A stretch of 64,000 nucleotides of DNA from Streptomyces qaidamensis. GTDB lineage: Bacteria; Actinomycetota; Actinomycetes; Streptomycetales; Streptomycetaceae. The notes beneath the pieces are model-generated. The model saw nothing but the letters and a program-made list of their open reading frames with translations, did not search any database and was not told the DNA's origin. The stretch covers positions 496,001 to 560,000 of the forward strand of contig NZ_CP015098.1 of NCBI RefSeq assembly GCF_001611795.1, read 5' to 3'. Below are positions 51,783 through 60,735 of this stretch, piece by piece. How positions within the stretch are numbered: position 1 is the stretch's first letter; each line of letters starts with the position of its first letter. A program made the position numbers and the translations under genes.

Positions 51783-52994
51783 CTATTCCCGGGAGGTCAG
51801 CGCCCGCGCGTGCACCGTCCGCGCGACCTTCGGCCCCAGCCAGCGCTTGAACCGGCGCAGCGGCTCCAGCTGTCCGGCCGCCCGGTCGAGCCGGTAGTAC
51901 AGCTGGGGCGGGACGTAGGGCAGCAGCGGTGAGTGGCGCTGGCCGAGCAGGGCGAACATGCGCTCCGGGGGCAGGTGCATGTAGCGCGGCAGGTTCTCGT
52001 ACCACTGGGCGCTGTATCGGGCCGCGCTCTGCACCGGCAGCAGGGCCGCCTTGCGTTCCCGCTCGTAGCGGGCGAGGGCGCGCGGGAGTTCCGGGTGTTC
52101 GCGCAGCGCGGCGGCCAGGGCGATGGCGTCCTCCAGGGCGAGCGTGGTGCCGGCGCCGATGGAGTAGTGGGTGGTGTGGGCGGCGTCGCCGAGCAGGACG
52201 AGGTTGCCGTGGTGCCAGGTGTCGTTGGTGAGGGTCCGGAAAGTCTGCCAGGGGGTGCCGCCGGGGCGGCCCAGCAGGGGGTGCCCGTCCAGGACGGCGG
52301 CGAAGAGCTTCTCCAGCAGGGCCCGGCTGTCGGCCTCGCTCGCCCGGTCGAGTCCGAGGCCGGTCCAGGTCACGGGCGCGCATTCGACGACGCAGGTGCT
52401 GCGGTCGGGGCCGTAGCCGTAGCCGTAGCACCAGATCCAGCCGTGGGCGGTCTCCGTGAAGGCGAAGGTGAAGGCGTCGAAGACCTTGGTGGTGCCGAGC
52501 CACACGTAGTGATTGCGCCCGGGCGTGAGCCGGGTGCCGAAGCGCTCGGAGTGGTGCGAGCGCAGTTCGCTGCGGACGCCGTCGGCCGCCACGATCAGGT
52601 CGGCGCCGGAGGGCAGGTCGCCTGCGGTGATCGCGCGCTCGTACTCCAGGCGTACGCCGAGGTCGCGGGCCCGGGCGGCGAGGATCTCCAGCAGCCGGTG
52701 GCGGCCGATGCCGTGCCCCTGGTCCCCGCTGTGCCGGGTCGTCAGGTCCCGGACGTGGGCGACGCCGTCGCTCCACCGGACGGAGCCGGCGTCGAGGAGG
52801 GCCGCCGACTCGGGGTCCCGCTCGTGGAGCCGGTCGAGCAGTCCGCGCCAGTACGTCACGCCCCAGCCGTAGGTGGAACCCTCCGGGTCGCGTTCGTAGA
52901 CGGTGATGTCGTGGGACGGGTCCTGCCGCTTGAGCAGGATCGAGAGATACAGACCGGCGGGCCCGCCGCCGACACAGGCGACCTTCACGCACAC
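51783..52994 (-). CDS. FAD-dependent aromatic-ring monooxygenase-like protein
   Basis: The 403-residue group A flavin monooxygenase has GGGPAGLYLSILLK at the N terminus, an FAD-site DG motif (IVAADGVRSELR, near 140) and GDAAHTTHYSIGAGTTLALED near 280. It resembles salicylate/anthraniloyl-CoA monooxygenases. The likely starts are GTG 52994 or GTG 52988. A TAATTC box 6 nt before 52994 suggests a leaderless form. It is divergent from the tyrosinase operon, but a joint role in phenol metabolism is only a guess. Confidence 0.85.
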   Translation of the reverse strand: MCVKVACVGGGPAGLYLSILLKRQDPSHDITVYERDPEGSTYGWGVTYWRGLLDRLHERDPESAALLDAGSVRWSDGVAHVRDLTTRHSGDQGHGIGRHRLLEILAARARDLGVRLEYERAITAGDLPSGADLIVAADGVRSELRSHHSERFGTRLTPGRNHYVWLGTTKVFDAFTFAFTETAHGWIWCYGYGYGPDRSTCVVECAPVTWTGLGLDRASEADSRALLEKLFAAVLDGHPLLGRPGGTPWQTFRTLTNDTWHHGNLVLLGDAAHTTHYSIGAGTTLALEDAIALAAALREHPELPRALARYERERKAALLPVQSAARYSAQWYENLPRYMHLPPERMFALLGQRHSPLLPYVPPQLYYRLDRAAGQLEPLRRFKRWLGPKVARTVHARALTSRE

Positions 52995-53335
52995 CCCTGA
53001 GAATTACCGAGAGCTGTCGATTGCCGACGCAGAGTAGCAGCATGCGCGTGCCGCCGACCGGACCGCCGAATCGCGCCAGTTTCGCGGCGTGACGCGCGCC
53101 ACGGACGGCGGGCCGCACCGGCAGAAACATCCGTCACAGCACCCCTCGCGGGCGGAACTTCCCCTTCCGCGCCCGCGCACCGGCGTCCCGCAGCAAGATC
53201 ATCTTCGTTCAACCTTGCACGACATAAGGGGAATTGCCCGGATCGCAGCCAACCGGCTCGCGTGGATTTCTGCCGGTGGCGGGCGGGCCGGTAGGCATGC
53301 GGGGACATCAGCCGAAACCACCCCTGGAGGTCCGC
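52995..53335 (+). other. Divergent intergenic region upstream of the tyrosinase operon
   Basis: The 341 bp between the flavin monooxygenase and melC1 should carry both promoters. The segment 53205-53235 (around TTGCACGACATAAGG) is AT-richer and is the best place for a melC promoter. I see no gene. Confidence 0.45.
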
Positions 53336-53704
53336 ATGCCGGAACTCAGCCGTCGCAGCGCGCTCACCGCAGCGGCCGTCCTCGCCACGAGCGCCGGGAC
53401 GTTGTCCGCCGCCATCCCGGCCTCGGCCGCCGGGCACCACGGCTCGCCCGGAACCTTCGACGAGGTCTACAAGGGCCGCCGGATACAGGGCCGTCCGACG
53501 ACCGGGTCCGGTCACCACGGGCACCACGGCGCGGGCTACGCGGTGTTCGTCGACGGGGTCGAGCTGCACGTGATGCGCAACGCCGACGGCAGCTGGATCA
53601 GCGTCGTCAGCCACTACGACCCGGTGGCCACCCCGCGGGCCGCCGCCCGCGCCGCCGTGGACGAGCTGCAGGGCGCGACGCTGCTGCCCTTCCCCGCCAA
53701 CTGA
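53336..53704 (+). CDS. melC1: Tyrosinase cofactor/chaperone MelC1
   Basis: The 122-residue protein has a twin-arginine-like signal ([18 protein letters not shown]) and the MelC1 features: [14 protein letters not shown], a His-rich stretch (HHGHHG) and [23 protein letters not shown] with the caddie tyrosine. MelC1 delivers copper to tyrosinase and carries it across the Tat pathway. GGAGG lies 5 nt before the ATG. It precedes melC2 by 32 bp, the standard mel operon. Confidence 0.93.
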   Translation: MPELSRRSALTAAAVLATSAGTLSAAIPASAAGHHGSPGTFDEVYKGRRIQGRPTTGSGHHGHHGAGYAVFVDGVELHVMRNADGSWISVVSHYDPVATPRAAARAAVDELQGATLLPFPAN

Positions 53705-53736
53705 CCCGCACCGCAAGGCATCTGGAGCACCCGCAC

Positions 53737-54558
53737 ATGGCTGTCCGCAAGAACCAGTCCACCCTGACCGCCGACGAGAAGCGGCGTTTCGTCGCCGCGC
53801 TGCTGGAGCTGAAGCGCAGCGGCCGCTACGACGAGTTCGTCACGACACACAACGCGTTCATCGTCTCCGACACCGACAACGGCGAGCGGACCGGGCACCG
53901 CTCACCGTCCTTCCTGCCCTGGCACCGAAGATTCCTCCTGGAGTTCGAGCGGGCGCTGCAGTCGGTGGACGCGTCGGTGACGCTGCCCTACTGGGACTGG
54001 ACCGTCGACCGTACGCCGCGCGCCTCGCTGTGGGCGCCCGACTTCCTCGGGGGCACCGGCCGGGAGCGGGACGGCCGGGTGACGGACGGGCCGTTCTCCG
54101 CGTCCGGCGGGAACTGGCCGGTCAACGTGCGGGTCGACGGCCGTACGTTCCTGCGGCGCTCCCTCGGTTCCGGTACCCGCGAGCTGCCGACCCGGGCCGA
54201 GGTCGAGTCGGTGCTGTCGATGTCCACGTACGACATGGCGCCCTGGAACAGCGGCTCGGACGGCTTCCGCAACCACCTCGAAGGGTGGCGGGGCGTGAAC
54301 CTGCACAACCGCGTCCATGTCTGGGTCGGCGGGCAAATGGCGACCGGGGTCTCCCCCAACGACCCGGTGTTCTGGCTGCACCACGCGTACATAGACAAGC
54401 TGTGGGCCGAGTGGCAGCGCCGGCACCCCGGCTCCGGCTATCTGCCGGCCGCCGGCACGCCGAACGTGATCGACCTCAACGAGACGATGCGGCCGTGGCA
54501 CGACATGAGCCCGGCGGATCTGCTGGACCACACGCCGCACTACACGTTCGACGTCTGA
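53737..54558 (+). CDS. melC2: Tyrosinase MelC2
   Basis: The 273-residue binuclear copper enzyme has CuA ligands H38, H54 and H63 and CuB ligands H190, H194 and H216, the exact positions of Streptomyces tyrosinases. It oxidises tyrosine to dopaquinone for melanin. It lacks its own signal peptide and is exported with MelC1. All six ligands are intact, so a melanin-producing strain is expected if the operon is expressed. Confidence 0.95.
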   Translation: MAVRKNQSTLTADEKRRFVAALLELKRSGRYDEFVTTHNAFIVSDTDNGERTGHRSPSFLPWHRRFLLEFERALQSVDASVTLPYWDWTVDRTPRASLWAPDFLGGTGRERDGRVTDGPFSASGGNWPVNVRVDGRTFLRRSLGSGTRELPTRAEVESVLSMSTYDMAPWNSGSDGFRNHLEGWRGVNLHNRVHVWVGGQMATGVSPNDPVFWLHHAYIDKLWAEWQRRHPGSGYLPAAGTPNVIDLNETMRPWHDMSPADLLDHTPHYTFDV

Positions 54559-55257
54559 TCAGACGCTCGCGGCCGTGCGGCACTCCGGGTGGCCCCAGCC
54601 GCTGTCGTTCTTGGCGATGGGCTCGCCGGCCGCGTAGGAGCGGCCGCACTGGCAGCGGCCGGGGAACTTCGCCTTGATGGTGCGCGCGGGGCCCTTGCTC
54701 CCTGCGGCCTTGGCGGTGCGCGGGCGGGAGCGCGGGGCCTTGGCCGGGGTGTCCGGGGCGGGCGGCGGCTCGGGGGAACCGAGGCCGCTGCCCGCGGGCT
54801 CCTGGACGGTGGCGGCCTGGCTGGCGGCACGGTCGGCGAAGTCGTTGAGCCGGTCGCCGTCGACCTGATGGGCGGGGACGTATCGGAACTCGACCGAGCG
54901 GCCGTCCAGGAGTTCGTCGATGCGTACGACGAGATCCTGGTTGGCGACCGGCTTGCCGGCGGAGGTCTTCCAGCCGTTGCGCTTCCAGCCGGGGAGCCAG
55001 GTGGTGACGGCCTTCATCGCGTACTGCGAGTCCATCCGGATCTCGAGCGGCACGTCCGGGTCGGTCGCCGCCAGCAGCCGCTCCAGCGCGGTGAGTTCGG
55101 CGACGTTGTTGGTGGCCTTGCCGAGCGGCCCCGCCTCCCACCGCTCCGGTGTCTCGGAAGCGTCGGCGACGACCCAGGCCCAGCCCGCGGGCCCGGGATT
55201 TCCCTTCGAAGCCCCGTCACACGCGGCCACAACACGTTCACGCATGCGCTCGATCAT
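54559..55257 (-). CDS. RNase HI with C-terminal cysteine module
   Basis: The 232-residue protein has an N-terminal RNase HI domain (about 5-140) with catalytic residues D14 (CDGASKGNPGPAGW), E54 (NNVAELTAL), D75 (RMDSQYAM) and a C-terminal-side acid in GDRLNDFADRAA. A Pro/Lys-rich linker (145-190) leads to a small Cys module, CQCGRSYAAGEPI to GHPEC (about 200-225), possibly zinc-binding. It should remove RNA from RNA-DNA hybrids. ATG 55245 (MRERVV) is an equally plausible start. It is convergent with melC2, stop to stop. Confidence 0.88.
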   Translation of the reverse strand: MIERMRERVVAACDGASKGNPGPAGWAWVVADASETPERWEAGPLGKATNNVAELTALERLLAATDPDVPLEIRMDSQYAMKAVTTWLPGWKRNGWKTSAGKPVANQDLVVRIDELLDGRSVEFRYVPAHQVDGDRLNDFADRAASQAATVQEPAGSGLGSPEPPPAPDTPAKAPRSRPRTAKAAGSKGPARTIKAKFPGRCQCGRSYAAGEPIAKNDSGWGHPECRTAASV

Positions 55258-55298
55258 GCCATGACCGCGGGGGTCGTCCGGCCGGGAGGTCCGGACGC

Positions 55299-56096
55299 CT
55301 ACGCCACGTCGGTCAGCTTCGGCATCTCTCCCTCTGTCTTCGTGATGTCGATCACCGAGAAGTTCGCCCCCTGCGGGTCGCTGATCGCCGCGAAGCGGCC
55401 GAACGGGGTGGTCATCGGGCCGAACCGCAGCACGCCGCCGAGTTCGGTGGCCTTCGCGACGGTCTCGTCGCAGTCCTCCACGGTGAAGTACACGTTGATG
55501 TACGGCTGCACCTCGGGCGGGAAGTCGTCGCCCATCTTCATGCGGCCCAGCACGGTGCGTTCGCCGAGATCGTAGATCCGGAAGTCCATCTCGCCGTCCT
55601 CCATGTCCCGCTGCCGGTAGGAGAAGACGGCGGGGAAGAACGCGTCGGACTTCGCGGGCTCGCGGGTGAAGACCTCCGCCCAGGTGTAGGCACCGGGTTC
55701 GGCCATCGCCTGGAAGCCCTCATGGGTGCCCGCCTGCCAGACGCCGAAGACGACGCCGCCGGGGTCGCGGGCCAGACACATGGTGCCGAAGTCGGCGACC
55801 TCCATGGGCTCCATCAGCACCTCGCCGCCGTTGTCGCGGATCCGGCCGGCGGTGGCGGCTGCGTCGTCGGCGGCGAAGTACAGACACCACTGCGACAGGC
55901 CCTCCTGGCCGGGCATGGGCGGGACGACGGCGGCGACCGCCTTGCCGTTCGCGTAGGCCTCCGTGTAGTTGCCGAGCTCCGCCGACGCCTCGGCGAAGGT
56001 CCAGCCGAGGACGTCTCCGTAGAAGCTCTTGGCCCCTTCGAGGTCGCCGAACATCGCGTCGGCCCAGCAGGGGGTTCCTTCAGGTTGCACGGCCAT
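55299..56096 (-). CDS. VOC family protein with two glyoxalase-like domains
   Basis: The 265-residue protein contains two VOC modules (about 5-125 and 135-260), seen in WADAMFGDLEGAKSFYGDVLGW and TWAEVFTREPAKSDAFFPAVF. This is the two-domain form common in Streptomyces, including a hydroxylase-like group of unassigned function. GAGGG lies 9 nt before the ATG at 56096. The substrate is unknown. Confidence 0.87.
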   Translation of the reverse strand: MAVQPEGTPCWADAMFGDLEGAKSFYGDVLGWTFAEASAELGNYTEAYANGKAVAAVVPPMPGQEGLSQWCLYFAADDAAATAGRIRDNGGEVLMEPMEVADFGTMCLARDPGGVVFGVWQAGTHEGFQAMAEPGAYTWAEVFTREPAKSDAFFPAVFSYRQRDMEDGEMDFRIYDLGERTVLGRMKMGDDFPPEVQPYINVYFTVEDCDETVAKATELGGVLRFGPMTTPFGRFAAISDPQGANFSVIDITKTEGEMPKLTDVA

Positions 56097-56298
56097 GACC
56101 ACGACCCTCTCCGAATGGGTGGAATCATCCGCTTCCTCACGCTAGTCACCCGGCGGCCGGCCCGCGCGTCGAGCGGACCGGCCACCGGGTGGTCGGGCCA
56201 CACCGGCCCGGACCATCGCGTCCGGCGGATGTCTTCCCCCCGGCGCCCGGCTGTGCTTGCCTGAGTGCCGTTTCGGTGGCCGGGGCGGGAGTTGCCAT

Positions 56299-57201
56299 AT
56301 GCGCAAGCCGTGGATCGTGGGGGCAATACTGGCCGGGGTGCTCCTCGGCGGGTGCGGGGATCCCGCGTCCGCACCCGATGAACCGGCACCGGCCGCGCCG
56401 CGCGCGTCGGCCACCACCCATCAGCGGGCCCCCGCCTCCCCCGGTCCGGAGCCGGGGAAGGCACCACCCAGGGTGCTGTACCTCGGCGACTCGCTGGCGA
56501 TGGAGAGCCAGAAGGTTCTGGGCCAGGAGTTACGCCGGGATCTGAAGGCGCGGTACACCGGCGCCCCGTACTCCGGCACCACCCTGTGCGACTACCTGGA
56601 GGGCACGGCCGAACGGTCCCTCGTGCCGGCCGCCGACAAGGCCGCCGCGCTGGTGCGCAGGCTGCGGCCCGACTTCGTGGTCCTGCAGTTCTGGGGGAAC
56701 TCCTGGGGCTACACGCCGTGCATGGACGGCATCACCCACGACAAGTCCCCGGCCCGGTACTTCAGCCGCTACGACGCCGACGCGCGCCGGCTCACCGAGC
56801 AGATCACCGCGGCCGGGGGCGACAACCGCCCCCGGATCGTCTGGGTGTCCCAGGGCCCGGACCCGATCACCCCCGACCGGATCCGGCGCGTCAACGCGCT
56901 GTACGAGAAGCGGGCCGCCGCCTCGGGCGACCTCGTGGCGGACGCCGGGAAGGCGGTGAGCCCGGCCGCGGACCGCTACACCTGGACGCAGTACCTGCCG
57001 TGCACGACCCACGAGCGTGCCCGCCCCGGCCTGTGCACTCAGCCGGGCCGCGACCGCACGGCCCTGCACCGCGACGACGACTATCTGCACTTCTGCCTGG
57101 CCCCGACCACCACCCGGCCGAAACCCTGCCCGGTCCGCTCCCCCGGCATCCTGCGCATCGCCCGGGAGGTCACCAAAACCATTCGACAGGCGGCGCGTTG
57201 A
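56299..57201 (+). CDS. Secreted SGNH-like lipoprotein
   Basis: The 300-residue protein has a lipoprotein signal peptide with lipobox LLGGC at residues 15-19 and a Pro/Ala-rich spacer to about 55. An SGNH-like block I (VLYLGDSLAME, near 60) and FVVLQFWGNSWG resemble DUF459/GDSL-like acyltransferase modules. Near the C terminus, DDYLHFCLA supplies a plausible catalytic Asp/His. Four or more cysteines may form disulfides outside the cell. The role is probably acyl ester cleavage or transfer on envelope glycans. Confidence 0.82.
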   Translation: MRKPWIVGAILAGVLLGGCGDPASAPDEPAPAAPRASATTHQRAPASPGPEPGKAPPRVLYLGDSLAMESQKVLGQELRRDLKARYTGAPYSGTTLCDYLEGTAERSLVPAADKAAALVRRLRPDFVVLQFWGNSWGYTPCMDGITHDKSPARYFSRYDADARRLTEQITAAGGDNRPRIVWVSQGPDPITPDRIRRVNALYEKRAAASGDLVADAGKAVSPAADRYTWTQYLPCTTHERARPGLCTQPGRDRTALHRDDDYLHFCLAPTTTRPKPCPVRSPGILRIAREVTKTIRQAAR

Positions 57202-57233
57202 CCGCTCGCATGGGCGCCATGTGCGCGGTGCGG

Positions 57234-58958
57234 ATGCATGAGGACGAGCTGGCCATCGACGTCTCCCTCGTCGGCCGGCTGATCGCGGGGCAGTTCCCGC
57301 AGTGGGCCGGGCTGCCCCTGCGGCGGCTGGAGTCCTCCGGGACGGAGAACGCCATGTTCCGCCTCGGCGCGGACAAGGTCGTACGGCTCCCCCGGCATCC
57401 ACGCGCCGTGGAGGCCATCGCGCACGAGCTGCGCTGGCTGCCCCGGCTGGGCCCGGGGCTGCCCGCCGCCTCGCCCGAGCCCCTCGGCCGGGGCGAACCC
57501 GGTGACGGGTTCCCGTGGCCCTGGTCGGTCTACGGCTGGCTCGGCGGCAGCAACCCGGTGCCCGGCAGGATCGAGCAGCCCGCCCTGCTCGCCGGAGACC
57601 TGGCGGCGTGCGTCACGGCCCTGCGCCGCATCGACGCGTCGGACGGGCCCCCGGGTTACCGGGGCGTGCCGCTGGCGACCCGCGACCCCTTCCTGCGTGA
57701 GGCGCTCGGGCGGCTCGCGGGGCGGGTCGACACCGCCGCGGTGACCAGGGTGTGGGAGCAGACCCTTCGGGCTCCGGAGCACACCGGGCCACCGCTCTGG
57801 GCTCACGGCGACCTGATGGCCGGGAACCTCCTGGTCACGGGCGGGCGGCTGAGCGCCGTGATCGACTTCGGCACGGCGGGGGTCGGGGATCCCGCCGTCG
57901 ACCTCATCGGCGCCTGGTGTGTGCTGCCCGCGGCGGTCCGCGGCGTCTTCCGCGAGGCCGTGGGCGCCGGCGAGGCCGAATGGGCACGGGCCCGGGGCTG
58001 GGCCCTGTCGATCGCGGTCATCGCCCTGCCGTACTACTGTGACACCAACCCGCCGGTCGCGGAGAACTCCCGGCATGTGATCGGGGAGATCCTGGCCGAG
58101 ACGGCGCAGGGGCAGAGATGGCTCCGCCCCTGCGTGCGTCGGGGCACGTCACTCGCCCGCGTACGCCTTCTCCAGCGCGGCGATGTCGAACTTGCTCATC
58201 GCCATGAACGCCTGGGTCACCCGGGACGCCTTCGCCGGGTCCGGGTCGCTGATCATCTCGGAGAGCCGGTCCGGGACGACCTGCCAGGACACGCCGAACC
58301 TGTCCTTGAGCCAGCCGCAGGGACCCGGCTCGCCGCCGTTCTCGGTGAGCCTGGTCCAGTAGTAGTCGATCTCCTCCTGGTTCTCGCAGAAGATCATGAA
58401 GGAAGTGGCCTCGGTGAACCTGAACTGGGGGCCGCCGTTGAGCCCGAGGAACCGGTGCCCGTTGGCCGTGAACTCGACCGTCATCACGCTGCCGGCGGCC
58501 TGGGGCGCTCCCTCGGGGTAGCGCGCGATCTTGCCGATGCTGGAGTTCTTGAAGATCGAGACGTAGTGGTGGGCGGCCTCCTCGGCCTGGCCGTCGAACC
58601 AGAGGCACGTGGTGAAACCGTCGGTGGTCATGAGTCCTCCTGCACGCGTCGAACGCTGTCACCACTGTCGACCGGCAATCGCGCCGGAACTCATCGGCCG
58701 GCGGCCGTCACATTCGGATGGCCGCTACACCGTTCGGAACTAGCATCCGGTCATGACGTCTTCGCCCGCCGACAGCGGCATCCGTCCCTTCCGCATCGAC
58801 ATACCGCAGAGCGACCTCGACGACCTCCACGACCGCCTCGACCGGACCCGCTGGCCCGACGAGCTGCCCGGTGTGGGCTGGACGTACGGCGTTCCGTCGG
58901 GCTATCTGCGGGAGCTGGTCCGGTACTGGCGGCACGACTACGACTGGCGGGCCGCTGA
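57234..58958 (+). CDS. Aminoglycoside phosphotransferase-family protein without its normal stop
   Basis: The recognisable part (57234 to about 58100, about 290 residues) is an APH fold: nucleotide-binding VVRLPRHPRAVEAIAHEL, catalytic loop PLWAHGDLMAGNLLV and metal-binding VIDFGTAGVGDP. The family sequence ends near HVIGEILAE, but no stop follows. The frame stays open through a terminator-like hairpin (58105-58134), antisense through the convergent VOC gene, and into the epoxide hydrolase gene, to 58958. A lost stop codon is the simplest explanation, and the product may be unstable. There is no good ribosome binding site at ATG 57234; ATG 57222 and GTG 57228 are alternatives. Confidence 0.6.
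   Translation: MHEDELAIDVSLVGRLIAGQFPQWAGLPLRRLESSGTENAMFRLGADKVVRLPRHPRAVEAIAHELRWLPRLGPGLPAASPEPLGRGEPGDGFPWPWSVYGWLGGSNPVPGRIEQPALLAGDLAACVTALRRIDASDGPPGYRGVPLATRDPFLREALGRLAGRVDTAAVTRVWEQTLRAPEHTGPPLWAHGDLMAGNLLVTGGRLSAVIDFGTAGVGDPAVDLIGAWCVLPAAVRGVFREAVGAGEAEWARARGWALSIAVIALPYYCDTNPPVAENSRHVIGEILAETAQGQRWLRPCVRRGTSLARVRLLQRGDVELAHRHERLGHPGRLRRVRVADHLGEPVRDDLPGHAEPVLEPAAGTRLAAVLGEPGPVVVDLLLVLAEDHEGSGLGEPELGAAVEPEEPVPVGRELDRHHAAGGLGRSLGVARDLADAGVLEDRDVVVGGLLGLAVEPEARGETVGGHESSCTRRTLSPLSTGNRAGTHRPAAVTFGWPLHRSELASGHDVFARRQRHPSLPHRHTAERPRRPPRPPRPDPLARRAARCGLDVRRSVGLSAGAGPVLAARLRLAGR
58105..58134. terminator. Hairpin between phosphotransferase and VOC genes
   Basis: CGCAGGGGC (58105-58113) pairs with GCCCCTGCG (58126-58134) around a 12-nt loop. 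It lies just after the end of the phosphotransferase homology and 15 bp from the convergent VOC stop, as expected for a shared terminator. Confidence 0.65.
58149..58631 (-). CDS. PhnB-like VOC family protein
   Basis: The 160-residue protein is a PhnB/3-demethylubiquinone methyltransferase-like VOC protein: FTTCLWFDGQAEEAAHHYVSIF at the start, LNGGPQFRFTEATSFMIFC, and GWLKDRFGVSWQVVP. Despite the database name, the fold is a glyoxalase and no methyltransferase motif is present. The function is unknown. Part of the phosphotransferase open frame runs antisense to it, but codon bias clearly favours this strand. Confidence 0.9.
   Translation of the reverse strand: MTTDGFTTCLWFDGQAEEAAHHYVSIFKNSSIGKIARYPEGAPQAAGSVMTVEFTANGHRFLGLNGGPQFRFTEATSFMIFCENQEEIDYYWTRLTENGGEPGPCGWLKDRFGVSWQVVPDRLSEMISDPDPAKASRVTQAFMAMSKFDIAALEKAYAGE
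58741..58752 (+). promoter_or_regulatory. Leaderless promoter of the epoxide hydrolase gene
   Basis: TAGCAT (58741-58746) lies 6 nt before the ATG at 58753, with no ribosome binding site. Confidence 0.55.
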
Positions 58959-59958
58959 GGCGCGGCTGAACGCGTGGCCGCAGTTCACCACCGAGATCGA
59001 CGGCGCGCGGGTGCACTTCGCGCACATCCGCTCCCCCGAGCCCGACGCCACCCCGCTGATCGTCACGCACGGGTGGCCGGGATCGATCGTCGAATTCGCC
59101 GGCATCGTGGGACCGCTGACCGACCCGGCCGCCCACGGCGGTGATCCTGCCGACGCCTTCCACCTCGTGCTGCCGGGCATCCCCGGCTTCGGGTTCTCGG
59201 GCCCCACCCGGGACACCGGCTGGGAGGCCCGCCGGATCGCCGACGCGTGGGCCGAACTGATGACGCGCCTCGGCTACGAGCGGTTCGGCGCGCAAGGCGG
59301 CGACTGGGGGGCGGCGATCTCCCGTGAACTGGGGCGCGTCCACAGCGGCCGGGTGATCGGCATCCACCTCAATCTGCTGCCCGGCGCTCAGGCCGCCGTC
59401 GAGCCGACCGCCGCGGAGCTGGAGGCGCTGAGCCCGGCCGAGCGGGAGCGCACGCTGACCTCGTGGCGGCGGTGGGCCGAGTGGTCGCGCGACGGCACGG
59501 GCTACTTCCACGTGCAGTCCACCCGCCCGCAGACGCTTTCCTATGCGCTCACGGACTCCCCCGTGGGTCAACTCGCGTGGATCGTCGAGAAGTTCCAGGA
59601 GTGGACGGACTCGGAGGAGCTGCCCGAGGAGGCCGTCGACCGGGACCTGATGCTCACGAACGTGATGCTGTACTGGCTGACGGGCACGGCCGGTTCGTCG
59701 GCCCGGATCTACTACGAGCGCGCCCACGCCCGGGGCGGGAGGACCGCCGCCCCGCAGGAGCCCTCCACCACGCCGACCGGGGTCGCGTCCTTCGCCGGCG
59801 ACCCCCAGATCCCGCTGCGGCACAAGGCGGAGCGGACGGAGAACATCGTCCGCTGGACGGAGTTCGACCGCGGCGGGCACTTCGCGGCGATGGAGGAGCC
59901 GGACCTCCTGGTCGGTGATGTGCGGGCGTTCTTCCGCCCGTTGCGCGACAAGGGCTGA
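58753..59958 (+). CDS. Epoxide hydrolase (alpha/beta hydrolase)
   Basis: The 401-residue protein starts with the EHN domain ([20 protein letters not shown], about 12-115). The alpha/beta core follows, with the oxyanion motif HGWPGS, nucleophile Asp in [11 protein letters not shown] (near 186) and catalytic His in [12 protein letters not shown] near 375. This matches microsomal-type epoxide hydrolases, which open epoxides to diols. Length is normal and the catalytic residues are present. Confidence 0.9.
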   Translation: MTSSPADSGIRPFRIDIPQSDLDDLHDRLDRTRWPDELPGVGWTYGVPSGYLRELVRYWRHDYDWRAAEARLNAWPQFTTEIDGARVHFAHIRSPEPDATPLIVTHGWPGSIVEFAGIVGPLTDPAAHGGDPADAFHLVLPGIPGFGFSGPTRDTGWEARRIADAWAELMTRLGYERFGAQGGDWGAAISRELGRVHSGRVIGIHLNLLPGAQAAVEPTAAELEALSPAERERTLTSWRRWAEWSRDGTGYFHVQSTRPQTLSYALTDSPVGQLAWIVEKFQEWTDSEELPEEAVDRDLMLTNVMLYWLTGTAGSSARIYYERAHARGGRTAAPQEPSTTPTGVASFAGDPQIPLRHKAERTENIVRWTEFDRGGHFAAMEEPDLLVGDVRAFFRPLRDKG

Positions 59959-59968
59959 GCCGGAGGGC

Positions 59969-59998
59969 TCTGCCGGTAGCGGATCTGCCGACGGCAGA
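59969..59998 (+). promoter_or_regulatory. PopR operator upstream of clpP3-clpP4
   Basis: TCTGCCG (59984-59990) and CGGCAGA (59992-59998) form a perfect palindrome around a single A. This corresponds to the TCTGCC-N3-GGCAGA motif I recall for PopR in S. lividans. A further TCTGCCG half-site lies 15 bp upstream at 59969-59975. Confidence 0.8.
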
Positions 59999-60093
59999 GA
60001 AACCGTTCGCGGGCATCGTCCGAGGTCAAGAGTGGAGTCGACGGCACATCCCCGACACGTCCACGGCGCTCGCCGCCACGACGAGGAGAACCG

Positions 60094-60735
60094 ATGACTC
60101 CACTCACGACGCTCGCCCCGCGGGCGGAGGAGGGCGACACCCCTCCGACCCGCTTCGACGACCATCTGGCCGCCCAGCTGCTCGCGCAGCGCATCGTGCT
60201 GCTGGGCACCCAGGTCGACGAGGTCTCCGCGAACCGGGTCTGCTCCCAGTTGCTCGTCCTGTCCGCGGAGGACGCCCACACCGACATCAGCCTCTACATC
60301 AACAGCCCGGGCGGGGCGGTGCACGCCGGCCTCGCGATCTACGACACGATGCGGCTCATCCCCAACGACGTCTCCACGCTGGCCATGGGCTTCGCGGCCA
60401 GCATGGGCCAGTTCCTGCTGAGCGTCGGCACGCCGGGCAAACGCTACGCCCTGCCGAACGCCCGGATCATGATGCACCAGCCGTCGGCGGGCATCGGCGG
60501 CACCACCGCCGACATCGAGATCCAGGCGGAGAACCTGGAGTTCACCAAGCGGACCATCGAGCGGATCACCGCCGAGCACACCGGTCAGAGCCAGGAGACC
60601 ATCTCCCGGGACGGCGACCGGGACCGCTGGTTCACAGCCGAGGAGGCCCGCGAGTACGGCATGGTGGACCGGGTGGTGGAGTCCCTCGCGGACGTCCGCC
60701 CGGCGGCCACCCGGCGCAGGATGGGGCTGCAGTGA
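60094..60735 (+). CDS. clpP3: ATP-dependent Clp protease proteolytic subunit ClpP3
   Basis: The 213-residue ClpP subunit has an intact catalytic triad: S103 (GFAASMGQ), H128 (RIMMHQPS) and D173 (ISRDGDRD). [11 protein letters not shown], the substrate-binding glycine strand, is normal. It is coupled by GTGA overlap to clpP4. GAGGAG precedes the ATG and a PopR operator lies about 100 bp upstream. In S. lividans the clpP3-clpP4 operon is turned on by PopR when ClpP1/ClpP2 activity drops (family knowledge). Confidence 0.93.
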   Translation: MTPLTTLAPRAEEGDTPPTRFDDHLAAQLLAQRIVLLGTQVDEVSANRVCSQLLVLSAEDAHTDISLYINSPGGAVHAGLAIYDTMRLIPNDVSTLAMGFAASMGQFLLSVGTPGKRYALPNARIMMHQPSAGIGGTTADIEIQAENLEFTKRTIERITAEHTGQSQETISRDGDRDRWFTAEEAREYGMVDRVVESLADVRPAATRRRMGLQ

